Positions 30,901 to 44,200 of a DNA stretch of 64,000 bases are shown piece by piece. Both the position numbers and the translations under genes were made by a program. The first letter of the stretch is position 1. Each line of letters starts with the position of its first letter. The stretch spans positions 7,620,428-7,684,427 of the forward strand of contig OZ025280.1 of assembly GCA_964019165.1 (NCBI GenBank), written 5' to 3'. Below the pieces are notes generated by a model, which saw only the letters and a program-made list of their open reading frames with translations, made no database searches and was not told the DNA's origin. The stretch comes from Mastigias papua. Lineage: Eukaryota; Cnidaria; Scyphozoa; Rhizostomeae; Mastigiidae.

Positions 30901-32027
30901 ACTATCCGCATTTGAAATTAATTGAAAATATTAACTCGGGCCTTTTATTATGATTATATATAAGGCAACCAGAAGATTCATTTTTGAAGGCAAGAAAGCA
31001 AAGATGTTCCGATTTTTTAACAATCCGATTTTTTAACAACTTTAAATTCGACTTCTCTAATAAGCAGCCATCATTATCAGCGCTCTGGTGAATGGATTCC
31101 TCAAAAGCACAAATCATTTGCTAGTAAAGATACATCTGCATAATTAATGAGATTTACTGTAAATTATCAAATTATCCTCCTGTGAGCATATTCGAGGGTG
31201 AGCGGAAAAATTAGAGGCGTTCAATAGAAGAGCCACATTTAAGATTTTTTACTGTGGAAAAATTTATAGTAAATGTGTATAAAAAAAGAACCAAGCTGAG
31301 CATTACACTACATGAATAAGCAGGTTCAAGTGGCAAGGATTTATTCCGTTACCGATGAAAAGATAGGAATTCCAGAAAATGAATGAAAGGATGGAGAGAC
31401 CCTTTGCGGTCATGGCCTAAGTATGCATGAAATTACCACCCCTGTATGCGATCGGACTAGTTTATCACAATATGACTAAGATTGCTTTCATATAAAAAGA
31501 AGTTGAGAACTGGCCAGCGAATTTGAATATATCTGATGGGTTTATTCTGTGCATTGCAAAAACTCCGTTTCTAGGGATTTTGACTTAATGTACACACCGG
31601 CAAAATTCTGATACTAAGACATTTAAAGGTACAAAGAAGGGATCACTAACCCTTTTGGCCTTCGGCTCCAAAGTCACTATACACTAAAACACCCTTGCCG
31701 GGGATCAGATGCTAGCGAGTCTAGAGCCCGTTTATAAAAGGTGCTCCTCAGTTTTGGGGTTGCAACTGGAAAAGTGAGATTGGCTATCTGTATCCTCTGC
31801 TTCGACTATTTTTATTGGTAAAATGGGATGAAACTGAAATTACTTATACAATATATGCGCTCCTTCCGCTAGCACTAGAGCCAGATTTGTTGGTAGCTGT
31901 GGCTGGAAGTTTGTGATCCCTTGTTCAGAGCGCTGTGTAAATTTAATATCTTGAGGTTCAGATTATTCAGAGACCTTAGCTTCATAGTTAATGATGGAAT
32001 TTTTGTCACAACATACTATGGTCACAA
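27903..32027. other. Gene-poor AT-rich stretch
   Basis: No exon with a sound splice context was recognised. Several AT-rich short frames (for example 29536-29793 on the minus strand) have no recognisable content. A tRNA-like A-box sequence lies near 28895. Confidence 0.3.
28890..28965 (+). ncRNA. tRNA-like relic or SINE head (doubtful)
   Basis: TAGCTCAGTGATAGGG fits the tRNA D-arm/A-box consensus and is followed by GCCTGTCTTCCATG, like an anticodon-arm region, but no good B box (GGTTCGANNCC) or acceptor stem follows. Probably a decayed tRNA or tRNA-derived SINE. Confidence 0.2.
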
Positions 32028-32488
32028 TAAGGCTCTGTTTGTATGGAGAAAATAGCCTCGGCCACACAAGATTATTTTCCAAGCTGAGATATCGGCATCC
32101 TATACAAACTAAGGTAAAACCTATTTCGTGCTTTATGAGTATTGCAAACAGTATCATCCAGATGGGGTTATTTTTACAGCTGATATCTCATCTGAGCGAG
32201 CCGATGTATCGGCTTGGTGAGGCTATCCTTTGTGATTATAAACACAAATAAGAATAGCTTCACTTCGCTGACACAGAATTGCACATACTGCGCAAGCGCA
32301 GACTACCATCTTCTTGCGTTGCTCAAACAAAAATGGCAGAAGGGCAAATAAAATCAGACTTCAAAAACTCGAAAAATGGACTTTTCGATGCAGCTCTGAA
32401 ATGACGAAGGAACTCGTTGACACTTTACTTGATTATAAAGCAAAAGCGTGCTATTAACAAAAGTTATCTATTTATCTATTTATCTGGT

Positions 32489-32490
<2 letters not shown>

Positions 32491-32538
<48 letters not shown>
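32491..32538. repeat. (ATC)n microsatellite
   Basis: About 16 CAT/ATC units preceded by short TATT/TATC repeats, inside the Harbinger-like element. Confidence 0.97.
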
Positions 32539-32656
32539 AAACATTATTTATAATTGGATTCAGCCTAGTACATCGTACTAATTTATTCCAACTAAAACTT
32601 AAAACAGCATAATAAAGCAAAATATTTACTTAGATATTTATACATAGAGAAATACA

Positions 32657-33091
32657 TTATAAACATAGCCTGCAGGTGCACTTTTCATCAGTCCATGATT
32701 TTATTTGATTTTTAAATGCTGTAAGAGTTGGACTTTGCTTAATTTTGTCCCCAAGAGTGTTCCAGAGGAGACTTCCTCTGAAGGAAGGTGACTCCGAGCC
32801 ACAACGTTGTTTGGCCATTGGGAGTTTACATAGATCTTTAGTCCTTAGGTCGTAAGTTAGTTCTTTCCTCTCGTGAAATTCCCATACATATGAAGGGTAA
32901 AGTTTTTTGATTGACTTGTAGATTTCAGTCATTAATTTCTGGAGATTTTTAACATGAATTGTTTGGATGTTACCTCTGCTTAATAATAGCTGGGAAGAGG
33001 ATTCATAGTCCTGATAGAGTACTCGCAGACCACGTTTATGTGCTCTGTTAATTTCATCGACTGCATAATTCCATTTATTATTCCGCACCAT
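32657..33091 (-). mobile_element. LINE C-terminal fragment (CR1/jockey-like)
   Basis: A 144-codon minus-strand frame matches the segment after the RT core of CR1/jockey-type LINEs: NRAHKRGLRVLYQDYESS, the HVKNLQKLMTEIYK block, and FRGSLLWNTLGDKIKQSPTL near the end, finishing in a CXC-type tail. It is uninterrupted but lacks the RT itself. It sits inside the Harbinger-like repeat. Confidence 0.75.
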
Positions 33092-33128
33092 TTATGGTTT
33101 AACACCATAACTGGTGCGGAATAATAAA
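33074..33128. repeat. 25-bp inverted repeat with 5-nt loop
   Basis: Arms 33074-33098 and 33104-33128 match at 24 of 25 positions (core TTATTATTCCGCACCA); loop TTAAC. It lies at the 5' boundary of the LINE fragment. Confidence 0.85.
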
Positions 33129-33341
33129 TTTATAGAATGTACAATTGTCTCTTCTCACTGTGAGCAGTTATTTGTATTTTGAAATCCCGCCCACAAACAT
33201 TTGTCAAATTTGGCACCTTGATAAAATAGCCCCTGCAACCCGAGTCTGTTTTTCTCTCATATAAACAGAAGCTGAAAACAGCCTCACCAGGAAATACCTT
33301 CTAGTAGCCGAGGCTATTTTTCCCACATAAACAGAGCCTAA

Positions 33342-35940
33342 AATAAGCACGAGTAAACTTCAATCTTAACTATTTTCAAAGCATGGTGCTATTTTGATCA
33401 CTTGAATGAACATTAGTTCAAAGAAGAAGCGAAAGCTTTAGAAGATGCTTAATCTATACTCCTGTATTTTTGCCGAGATTCCAAATTCTTCTCACTTTCT
33501 GGAATAACAAATAAAGTATTTCAGAGCTTTTAGCTCTTGAGAGATTCTCAGTAATTTTAGGTCATACAGTTACCGTCGAAAAGTACTGCACCACTCTGCA
33601 AAAATAGCTCCTAGCAGCGACCAAGGGCCTAGTCTGGAAAATTTACAGAACAAAAGTGTCGCGCTGTAAGGGCTTCTTCCATCTTAATTTAGGCGGGAAA
33701 AGATCCGTCTGTGGTTCGAAGTAGAACAAACTGTGAAACACAACTTTTTTTTTCATTGAAAAATTCACAAGATTTTGAAGCAGTGCTATCAAAAGCATGG
33801 GCAATAACTGTGTACAGTAGGCGTCTCAAATTACATCAGAATGAAGCATTTTTGAATTAAGCAGCGTAATATACCTGATTACAAGGCGATAATGCTTCAG
33901 GCCTAGCATTCGAAATGACTGTTTGGTAAAATGACTTTTGCTATTTAGATCGAAGAGATTTTAGTTCATGAAGCAGTTTCATGTAAGTTGATCTTAGAGA
34001 TTCTATATGTCATTTGAAATAAGTTGGACATTTTTATAAAATAAAATTATGATTATCTAAAGAGCTTTATTGGTACTGTATATATGAAAACTTTGATAGT
34101 AAACACTACTAAAGAGGCCAAATTTAAGGCCTATGTTGGTTTAGAAACCAGGAAAATCAATGGAAGCTTACCAAAATGAAAAGACCATTGACATTACAAG
34201 ATATTTTCCTGAACGGAGTGAACCAGGTCAGCAAATATTTTTCTTCTATCATGAGGTCTCATAAAAACTTGCTCCAAAAGCACTGAAACACCACACTCTT
34301 TCTTCAGAAAGTCAGTGTTTCAACACTATTTTGTTATGCCACTTCCCTCAACTAATAAATATCCAGCCATTGCGTGGCAGTCCTTCAGTACAATTCCTAT
34401 TATTTCAGTAAAAATATCTCAGTTGTACTATCAATTTAGTTTCAATTCAAAGTTGAGGAAACGTAGAAAATTTTGTCATCATTAAATATGGTGTGTGAAC
34501 GCCATGAATTGCCAGAATCATGTTGTTTAGATTGTCAAGAGCTGGCCCATCGCCACTGTTAGCCGCCATTTTCAGCAGGGTGGTGCAATACTTTTCGAAG
34601 GTAAGTGTACTTTACTTCTCTCTTTAAAATTTGTTACCTTGAGATTCTCCCATATAACATTGTGCTTTGCACATAATTGGAGACTGCTAGTGTGTAATAA
34701 TGCTCTCAGCTTTTCTACAAAATGAGGCTATTGTTGTCCTGGCCTCATCACGATCGACAAAATAAAAAAACCCTAATGCTAACTCATGTGCATGCTGAGA
34801 GAATATTCACATTGGTGACGCCTACAAATGCGAATAACTTGAACTATATTGTTGGGTCAAACTTTCCATTTAGAAAGGAAATCCTAGATCAATATTGATA
34901 GAATTAAGACAGATGGTCTGATACTTAATAGGCGACATCGATTGTCATACTTGCACTTTTAGTCCATACCGAAACAGTTATATTTGAAAGTTTCTATGAG
35001 GAACCATTAGCCATGTAACAACAATGTATTCCGACTGTAATGAATACCCCAGGATAGGTAAGCAGCGGTACTTACGAAATAATGACATTTCTTGAAGACA
35101 CAAAACGGCTGTCCTCTAAATTACGCAATTGACAGGCTTTCTCATAAGCATAGGCATAGCTGCCCACTTATGGACATGAGAATGCGGGAGCTTTGAACTT
35201 AGTCAACTGAGGCAAAAAATATTATGAAAACACCCTGTATACGTAAGGAACACGTCCCTTCCACTACAGAGGTACGGACATTCGAGATGGTGAACGGCAG
35301 ATTTAATTATTGATTTGCATGTTTAAGAGAAGCTTTAATTTAGAATTCATGCGCAAGTCGTGAATTGGAGTTAATCGATATTTGAAGCGACGCCAAATGC
35401 AAGCCCCGAGCCCGAGAAGATTAGATAATTCATCAAGTAGGGTGTGCATGGACGCACGGGATACAAATCAAGCGAGCTTGGCTCCTCCGATGTAGGTGTG
35501 ATATACGTAATAAGGTACTCAGATACTATCCAATCATGACTTAGGATTTGTCCACTTGACTTACTACGGCCAATGAATGCAATCTATATTTCATTAGGTC
35601 AGTACATGTGTTCTTCATACCTAAGTTTGAGATTGCTTCAAGTTGCTCAATCACCTTACAACAAATACGTTAGGCCACTCAAGTCAATTCTTAAGTAGAG
35701 TAAAGCAGGTTTCAAGTTCATTATGGACCATTGTAGCTTTTATTCGCAACTTAGCACACCAAATCTTTTTGAAAGTCCCTCCCTCCCATCCCTTAAGCTA
35801 GCCATCTTACACTGTGCTTCTCAGAGCTTTTTATATTTATCAAATTGTATTACTTCTCGTTAAATTTCTCGTTATGTAGTTTTTATGTTACTAGATTATT
35901 TGTTATATTAGCGCTGCGTATACCAGTATCCTAACTTACG
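33342..35940. other. Gene-poor AT-rich stretch
   Basis: No exon, RNA gene or repeat end recognised in about 2.6 kb. Confidence 0.35.
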
Positions 35941-36099
35941 TAGAAATTGAAAAAAGCAATAAACTTGAAATGACCCGCGTTGGCAGCGGGGCCCATGACT
36001 ATTCCCTAACGCTTACAACATTTCCCTTCTAATTCCAGTCATAGGACAACCGTCCGCCAAGGACATGGTCTGCTAGTGTCCTATTAGCATTTAAGCCCC

Positions 36100-37690
36100 T
36101 TTCTACACCTTTCTCGCCAAAGAAGAGTCCTATCCCTCTCGAGGTCGGTATCACCTCAGGGCTACGATGGGAAGCCCCTTTTTCATCCCTCCCTAGTGAG
36201 CAGTCCAGACAAGGCAAAGTGAAGGCGGTCTAATTTCTGTTGTTTTTGAAACACCAGTCTCCTCAAAGAGGGGCCCTATCATCCCCCTCGAGATTAGTGT
36301 CACCTCAATGCCATGATGGGAGGCCCTTTCATCCCTCCCTAGCGCGAGGTCAAACAAAAAACTACAGGCGGTATTGTTGGAACATGCTCGTAATCCTGAT
36401 TCGGAACTGACGTTATGCATTACGTATCGATATTTATGGACCGGCATTACGTATCGATATTTATGGACCGGCATTACGTATCGATATTTATGGACCGGCA
36501 TTACGTATCGATATTCATGGACCGGATATGACGGAGAAGAACTCATGAGACATTATAACTTTTTACCCTTATTTAGAATTTTTAACAATAGAACGCATTA
36601 GAAGAAACTATATATTAAAGTTATGTTAAAGTAGAAAGTAGAGAGAGAAGTTTTGTGCTGGTATATTATTCAGATTGCCGAGACGAAGAGACTTTTAGAG
36701 CCGCGCTCAAAGTCTTGCTAGTTTAATCATAAAGTTTAAGTTTAAGTAAAAGAATTAGATTGCTGAACTCTTAGCTGAAGTTATTCTGAAGTTGTCGTCA
36801 GAAGTACTCGTTTGGTTTCATCTGCGTCTGCTGATACTGCTGTTACAGTGCCAAGATGTCCGCAAAGATTTTAGGTCGTAAGTTTATTTCTATCTTCTTA
36901 TATTGTTCGTGGCGTGAAATTATAGAAAGAACTCGTTAGTTAGGTCACATAGCAGGTGTGATTTAACCGTATGCTCTTTCTGTTGTTTGACTAACTAGTC
37001 TCCTCAAAGAGGGGCCCTATCATCCCCCTCGAGATTAGTCACCTCAATGCCATGATGGGAGGCCATTTCATCCCTCCCTAGCGCGAGGTCAAAACAAAAC
37101 AAAAATTAAAGTCGATCTTCTCTTTATGTCTTTTGATACACCTTTCTCACAAACGAGGGGCCCTATCATCCCCCTCAAGAGAGAGGTGTCATGTTAAACA
37201 ATAGATTTTACTGTCCCATGTCCCTGATGTACTTTTTATTTTTGGTAGTGTAATCATTGTTTTGAGTAATCCATTCTATCAGTTGTCATTAAATGTCATC
37301 ACCACCGTTGGTGTCCTTGCGCAATGTATGAGTAATGTGTCTCCATATAATAACCAAGCTGTTTTGTGTTTAGGCAGTTGTTGTGCATGGTCAGCCGTAA
37401 TAGTAAGTCGCAAATGTTCGTCGAGTGCATGTTATTAGATGTCGAATCTGGTGAGTTGCCGAGCCGAATCTGTTGAACTACCGAGTGCGTGTTATTGTTG
37501 TATTAGCCGAGCCGAAGAAATTCTAGTATTCAGACGATTTATGTGATTTTATTAGGACATATTTCTGCCAATTACACCTTATCTGTAAAGGTTTAAAGAA
37601 AGAAATCTCCCCCCTGCCATCCCTCCCTAACGCGAGATCAAAGCAGGTTGTTTTTCGCCAACGCGAGGCCCTGTCATCCCTCTCAGGCGT
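36100..37690. repeat. Field of five diverged GC-rich hairpin-forming repeats (about 100 bp each)
   Basis: Copies lie near 36115-36200, 36251-36360, 36993-37100, 37140-37195 and 37602-37685. The best pair (36251 and 36993) is nearly identical over about 100 bp. Each full copy has two short hairpins, GAGGGG/CCCCTC and GGGAGG/CCTCCC, around a CCCTNTCATC loop, and ends in CCCTAGCGCGAGGTC. Class unknown; possibly part of an undescribed mobile element. Confidence 0.6.
36417..36524. repeat. 27-bp tandem repeat, four copies
   Basis: Unit starts GCATTACGTATCGATATT; the fourth copy has one T-to-C change. As 27 is a multiple of three it keeps a frame open (YRYLWTGIT repeats), but there is no sign of a real gene. 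Confidence 0.92.
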
Positions 37691-37699
37691 ACCGCTCAA

Positions 37700-38229
37700 T
37701 CACCAAAACGACTGAGCAGATGGTATACCTATGGAAAAATGATAACAGACAATTGTGGCCCTCTTATATGGAGGATAAATGTAACGTAAAGAAATCCGAT
37801 CTACAGGCTCAGCAAATGTTCTCTGGGCCCTTGGTTTACACTTTTTCCATAGACTCAGCCAGTGGAATTTTTGGTTAACCTTCCCCACATATGGGGTATT
37901 TTCCCCATTTAACGTGTTTTTCAGGCCCTGGAGCCGGGGGTACTCGTTGCCACGAATCATTTCCTTTTCTCCCACATAATATGGTTGTTTTTATTTGTTT
38001 GCTCTTGAGAACACCAGACGTTCTATTGACTTAGTTTAGTAGCGGAAAAGTAGATTAATAGGTTTTATAAAGTTCTAGGACAAAATCAACTTTCTAGTTA
38101 CTGCAAGCTGTCACAAATGGGGATGGAGGAGTTACCTAACCATATGACCAGTGGCCAGGTGGCTTTGCCACTGTGGATGAGTGTATGCGGAAAGAGAGCG
38201 GGAGGCCATTCTTTACGCAAAAATGCTAG
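37700..38229. other. Unassigned sequence before the RTE-like fragment
   Basis: Short frames on both strands with no recognised content. It may include the 3'UTR of the RTE-like LINE. Confidence 0.3.
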
Positions 38230-41200
38230 AGAGGATGAAACGCAATGCAGGAGCTGCCCATGGATTGCGGGAAAGCTAGCAACTCTTCTTCTGACTTTAC
38301 TCCCAAATATGTGTGGTCACCCGTGCGGATTGCTCTACTCTACACCTTCCTGTCTCTTGCCTCATCACCTCTACTCTCCAAGCCCCATCACCTCCATACC
38401 ATTCCTCATACGATCTTGCCATCTCCGCTTCGGTCTTCCTCTTCTTTTTTGCCCAACCACCGTCATTTCTACTCTCTAAGCCCCATCACCTCCATACCAT
38501 TCCTCATACAATCTCGCCATCTCCGCTTTGATCTTCCTCTTCTTTTTTGCCCAACCACCATCATTTCTACTCTCTAAGCCCCATCACCTCCATACCATTC
38601 CTCATACAATCTCGCCATCTCCGCTTTGATCTTCCTCTTCTTTTTTGCCCAACCACCATCATTTCTACTCTCTAAGCCCCATCACCTCCATACCATTCCT
38701 CATACAATCTCGCCATCTCCGCTTTGATCTTCCTCTTCTTTTTTGCCCAACCACCGTCATTTCTACTCTCTAAGCCCCATCACCTCCATACCATTCCTCA
38801 TACAATCTCGCCATCTCCGCTTCGGTCTTCCTCTTCTTTTTTGCCCAACCACCGTCATTTCTACTCTCTAAGCCCCATCACCTCCATACCATTCCTCATA
38901 CAATCTCGCCATCTCCGCTTTGATCTTCCTCTTCTTTTTTGCCCAACCACCATCATTTCTACTCTCTAAGCCCCATCACCTCCATACCATTCCTCATACA
39001 ATCTCGCCATCTCCGCTTTGATCTTCCTCTTCTTTTTTGCCCAACCACCATCATTTCTACTCTCTAAGCCCCATCACCTCCATACCATTCCTCATACAAT
39101 CTCGCCATCTCCGCTTTGATCTTCCTCTTCTTTTTTGCCCAACCACCGTCATTTCTACTCTCTAAGCCCCATCACCTCCATACCATTCCTCATACAATCT
39201 CGCCATCTCCGCTTCGGTCTTCCTCTTCTTTTTTGCCCAACCACCGTCATTTCTACTCTCTAAGCCCCATCACCTCCATACCATTCCTCATACAATCTCG
39301 CCATCTCCGCTTTGATCTTCCTCTTCTTTTTTGCCCAACCACCATCATTTCTACTCTCTAAGCCCCATCACCTCCATACCATTCCTCATACAATCTCGCC
39401 ATCTCCGCTTTGATCTTCCTCTTCTTTTTTGCCCAACCACCATCATTTCTACTCTCTAAGCCCCATCACCTCCATACCATTCCTCATACAATCTCGCCAT
39501 CTCCGCTTCGGTCTTCCTCTTCTTTTTTGCCCAACCACCGTCATTTCTACTCTCTAAGCCCCATCACCTCCATACCATTCCTCATACAATCTCGCCATCT
39601 CCGCTTTGATCTTCCTCTTCTTTTTTGCCCAACCACCGTCATTTCTACTCTCTAAGCCCCATCACCTCCATACCATTCCTCATACAATCTCGCCATCTCC
39701 GCTTTGATCTTCCTCTTCTTTTTTGCCCAACCACCATCATTTCTACTCTCTAAGCCCCATCACCTCCATACCATTCCTCATACAATCTCGCCATCTCCGC
39801 TTTGATCTTCCTCTTCTTTTTTGCCCAACCACCGTCATTTCTACTCTCTAAGCCCCATCACCTCCATACCATTCCTCATACAATCTCGCCATCTCCGCTT
39901 CGGTCTTCCTCTTCTTTTTTGCCCAACCACCGTCATTTCTACTCTCTAAGCCCCATCACCTCCATACCATTCCTCATACAATCTCGCCATCTCCGCTTCG
40001 GTCTTCCTCTTCTTTTTTGCCCAACCACCGTCATTTCTACTCTCTAAGCCCCATCACCTCCATACCATTCCTCATACAATCTCGCCATCTCCGCTTCGGT
40101 CTTCCTCTTCTTTTTTGCCCAACCACCGTCATTTCTACTCTCTAAGCCCCATCACCTCCATACCATTCCTCATACAATCTCGCCATCTCCGCTTTGATCT
40201 TCCTCTTCTTTTTTGCCCAACCACCGTCATTTCTACTCTCTAAGCCCCATCACCTCCATACCATTCCTCATACAATCTCGCCATCTCCGCTTCGGTCTTC
40301 CTCTTCTTTTTTGCCCAACCACCGTCATTTCTACTCTCTAAGCCCCATCACCTCCATACCATTCCTCATACAATCTCGCCATCTCCGCTTCGGTCTTCCT
40401 CTTCTTTTTTGCCCAACCACCGTCATTTCTACTCTCTAAGCCCCATCACCTCCATACCATTCCTCATACAATCTCGCCATCTCCGCTTCGGTCTTCCTCT
40501 TCTTTTTTGCCCAACCACCGTCATTTCTACTCTCTAAGCCCCATCACCTCCATACCATTCCTCATACAATCTCGCCATCTCCGCTTTGATCTTCCTCTTC
40601 TTTTTTGCCCAACCACCGTCATTTCTACTCTCTAAGCCCCATCACCTCCATACCATTCCTCATACAATCTCGCCATCTCCGCTTTGATCTTCCTCTTCTT
40701 TTTTGCCCAACCACCGTCATTTCTACTCTCTAAGCCCCATCACCTCCATACCATTCCTCATACAATCTCGCCATCTCCGCTTTGATCTTCCTCTTCTTTT
40801 TTGCCCAACCACCATCATTTCTACTCTCTAAGCCCCATCACCTCCATACCATTCCTCATACAATCTCGCCATCTCCGCTTTGATCTTCCTCTTCTTTTTT
40901 GCCCAACCACCGTCATTTCTACTCTCTAAGCCCCATCACCTCCATACCATTCCTCATACAATCTCGTCATCTCCGCTTCGGTCTTCCTCTTCTTTTTTGC
41001 CCAACCACCGTCATTTCTACTCTCTAAGCCCCATCACCTCCATACCATTCCTCATACAATCTCGCCATCTCCGCTTTGATCTTCCTCTTCTTTTTTGCCC
41101 AACCACCATCATTTCTACTCTCTAAGCCCCATCACCTCCATACCATTCCTCATACAATCTCGCCATCTCCGCTTTGATCTTCCTCTTCTTTTTTGCCCAA

Positions 41201-44200
41201 CCACCATCATTTCTACTCTCTAAGCCCCATCACCTCCATACCATTCCTCATACAATCTCGCCATCTCCGCTTCGGTCTTCCTCTTCTTTTTTGCCCAACC
41301 ACCGTCATTTCTACTCTCTAAGCCCCATCACCTCCATACCATTCCTCATACAATCTCGCCATCTCCGCTTTGATCTTCCTCTTCTTTTTTGCCCAACCAC
41401 CGTCATTTCTACTCTCTAAGCCCCATCACCTCCATACCATTCCTCATACAATCTCGCCATCTCCGCTTCGGTCTTCCTCTTCTTTTTTGCCCAACCACCG
41501 TCATTTCTACTCTCTAAGCCCCATCACCTCCATACCATTCCTCATACAATCTCGCCATCTCCGCTTTGATCTTCCTCTTCTTTTTTGCCCAACCACCGTC
41601 ATTTCTACTCTCTAAGCCCCATCACCTCCATACCATTCCTCATACAATCTCGCCATCTCCGCTTTGATCTTCCTCTTCTTTTTTGCCCAACCACCGTCAT
41701 TTCTACTCTCTAAGCCCCATCACCTCCATACCATTCCTCATACAATCTCGCCATCTCCGCTTTGATCTTCCTCTTCTTTTTTGCCCAACCACCATCATTT
41801 CTACTCTCTAAGCCCCATCACCTCCATACCATTCCTCATACAATCTCGCCATCTCCGCTTTGATCTTCCTCTTCTTTTTTGCCCAACCACCGTCATTTCT
41901 ACTCTCTAAGCCCCATCACCTCCATACCATTCCTCATACAATCTCGCCATCTCCGCTTCGGTCTTCCTCTTCTTTTTTGCCCAACCACCGTCATTTCTAC
42001 TCTCTAAGCCCCATCACCTCCATACCATTCCTCATACAATCTCGCCATCTCCGCTTTGATCTTCCTCTTCTTTTTTGCCCAACCACCATCATTTCTACTC
42101 TCTAAGCCCCATCACCTCCATACCATTCCTCATACAATCTCGCCATCTCCGCTTTGATCTTCCTCTTCTTTTTTGCCCAACCACCATCATTTCTACTCTC
42201 TAAGCCCCATCACCTCCATACCATTCCTCATACAATCTCGCCATCTCCGCTTCGGTCTTCCTCTTCTTTTTTGCCCAACCACCGTCATTTCTACTCTCTA
42301 AGCCCCATCACCTCCATACCATTCCTCATACAATCTCGCCATCTCCGCTTTGATCTTCCTCTTCTTTTTTGCCCAACCACCGTCATTTCTACTCTCTAAG
42401 CCCCATCACCTCCATACCATTCCTCATACAATCTCGCCATCTCCGCTTTGATCTTCCTCTTCTTTTTTGCCCAACCACCATCATTTCTACTCTCTAAGCC
42501 CCATCACCTCCATACCATTCCTCATACAATCTCGCCATCTCCGCTTTGATCTTCCTCTTCTTTTTTGCCCAACCACCGTCATTTCTACTCTCTAAGCCCC
42601 ATCACCTCCATACCATTCCTCATACAATCTCGCCATCTCCGCTTCGGTCTTCCTCTTCTTTTTTGCCCAACCACCGTCATTTCTACTCTCTAAGCCCCAT
42701 CACCTCCATACCATTCCTCATACAATCTCGCCATCTCCGCTTCGGTCTTCCTCTTCTTTTTTGCCCAACCACCGTCATTTCTACTCTCTAAGCCCCATCA
42801 CCTCCATACCATTCCTCATACAATCTCGCCATCTCCACTTCGGTCTTCCTCTTCTTTTTTGCCCAACCACCGTCATTTCTACTCTCTAAGCCCCATCACC
42901 TCCATACCATTCCTCATACAATCTCGCCATCTCCGCTTTGATCTTCCTCTTCTTTTTTGCCCAACCACCGTCATTTCTACTCTCTAAGCCCCATCACCTC
43001 CATACCATTCCTCATACAATCTCGCCATCTCCGCTTCGGTCTTCCTCTTCTTTTTTGCCCAACCACCGTCATTTCTACTCTCTAAGCCCCATCACCTCCA
43101 TACCATTCCTCATACAATCTCGCCATCTCCGCTTCGGTCTTCCTCTTCTTTTTTGCCCAACCACCGTCATTTCTACTCTCTAAGCCCCATCACCTCCATA
43201 CCATTCCTCATACAATCTCGCCATCTCCGCTTCGGTCTTCCTCTTCTTTTTTGCCCAACCACCGTCATTTCTACTCTCTAAGCCCCATCACCTCCATACC
43301 ATTCCTCATACAATCTCGCCATCTCCGCTTTGATCTTCCTCTTCTTTTTTGCCCAACCACCATCATTTCTACTCTCTAAGCCCCATCACCTCCATACCAT
43401 TCCTCATACAATCTCGCCATCTCCGCTTTGATCTTCCTCTTCTTTTTTGCCCAACCACCGTCATTTCTACTCTCTAAGCCCCATCACCTCCATACCATTC
43501 CTCATACAATCTCGCCATCTCCGCTTCGGTCTTCCTCTTCTTTTTTGCCCAACCACCGTCATTTCTACTCTCTAAGCCCCATCACCTCCATACCATTCCT
43601 CATACAATCTCGCCATCTCCGCTTTGATCTTCCTCTTCTTTTTTGCCCAACCACCGTCATTTCTACTCTCTAAGCCCCATCACCTCCATACCATTCCTCA
43701 TACAATCTCGCCATCTCCGCTTCGGTCTTCCTCTTCTTTTTTGCCCAACCACCGTCATTTCTACTCTCTAAGCCCCATCACCTCCATACCATTCCTCATA
43801 CAATCTCGCCATCTCCGCTTTGATCTTCCTCTTCTTTTTTGCCCAACCACCATCATTTCTACTCTCTAAGCCCCATCACCTCCATACCATTCCTCATACA
43901 ATCTCGCCATCTCCGCTTTGATCTTCCTCTTCTTTTTTGCCCAACCACCATCATTTCTACTCTCTAAGCCCCATCACCTCCATACCATTCCTCATACAAT
44001 CTCGCCATCTCCGCTTTGATCTTCCTCTTCTTTTTTGCCCAACCACCATCATTTCTACTCTCTAAGCCCCATCACCTCCATACCATTCCTCATACAATCT
44101 CGCCATCTCCGCTTTGATCTTCCTCTTCTTTTTTGCCCAACCACCATCATTTCTACTCTCTAAGCCCCATCACCTCCATACCATTCCTCATACGATCTTG

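Larger units (their letters stand above)
32031..33338. mobile_element. Harbinger-like non-autonomous DNA transposon with 3-bp TAA duplication
   Basis: Terminal inverted repeats start GGCTCTGTTT and include AAAATAGCCTCGGC; 28 of 32 positions match between 32031-32062 and the reverse complement of 33307-33338. Both ends are flanked by TAA (32028-32030, 33339-33341), matching the TWA target preference of PIF/Harbinger elements. No transposase is present. The interior holds an (ATC)n tract, a LINE fragment and a 25-bp hairpin, so it has captured or been invaded by other repeats. The superfamily call rests on duplication size and TIR only. Confidence 0.55.

Noticed and set aside
36374..36601. 75-codon frame over the 27-bp tandem repeat
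   Set aside because: Kept open only by a repeat length that is a multiple of three; no start context, signal or homology.
38117..38479. 120-codon plus-strand frame before the array
   Set aside because: It overlaps the minus-strand LINE tail and runs into the satellite; no recognisable content.
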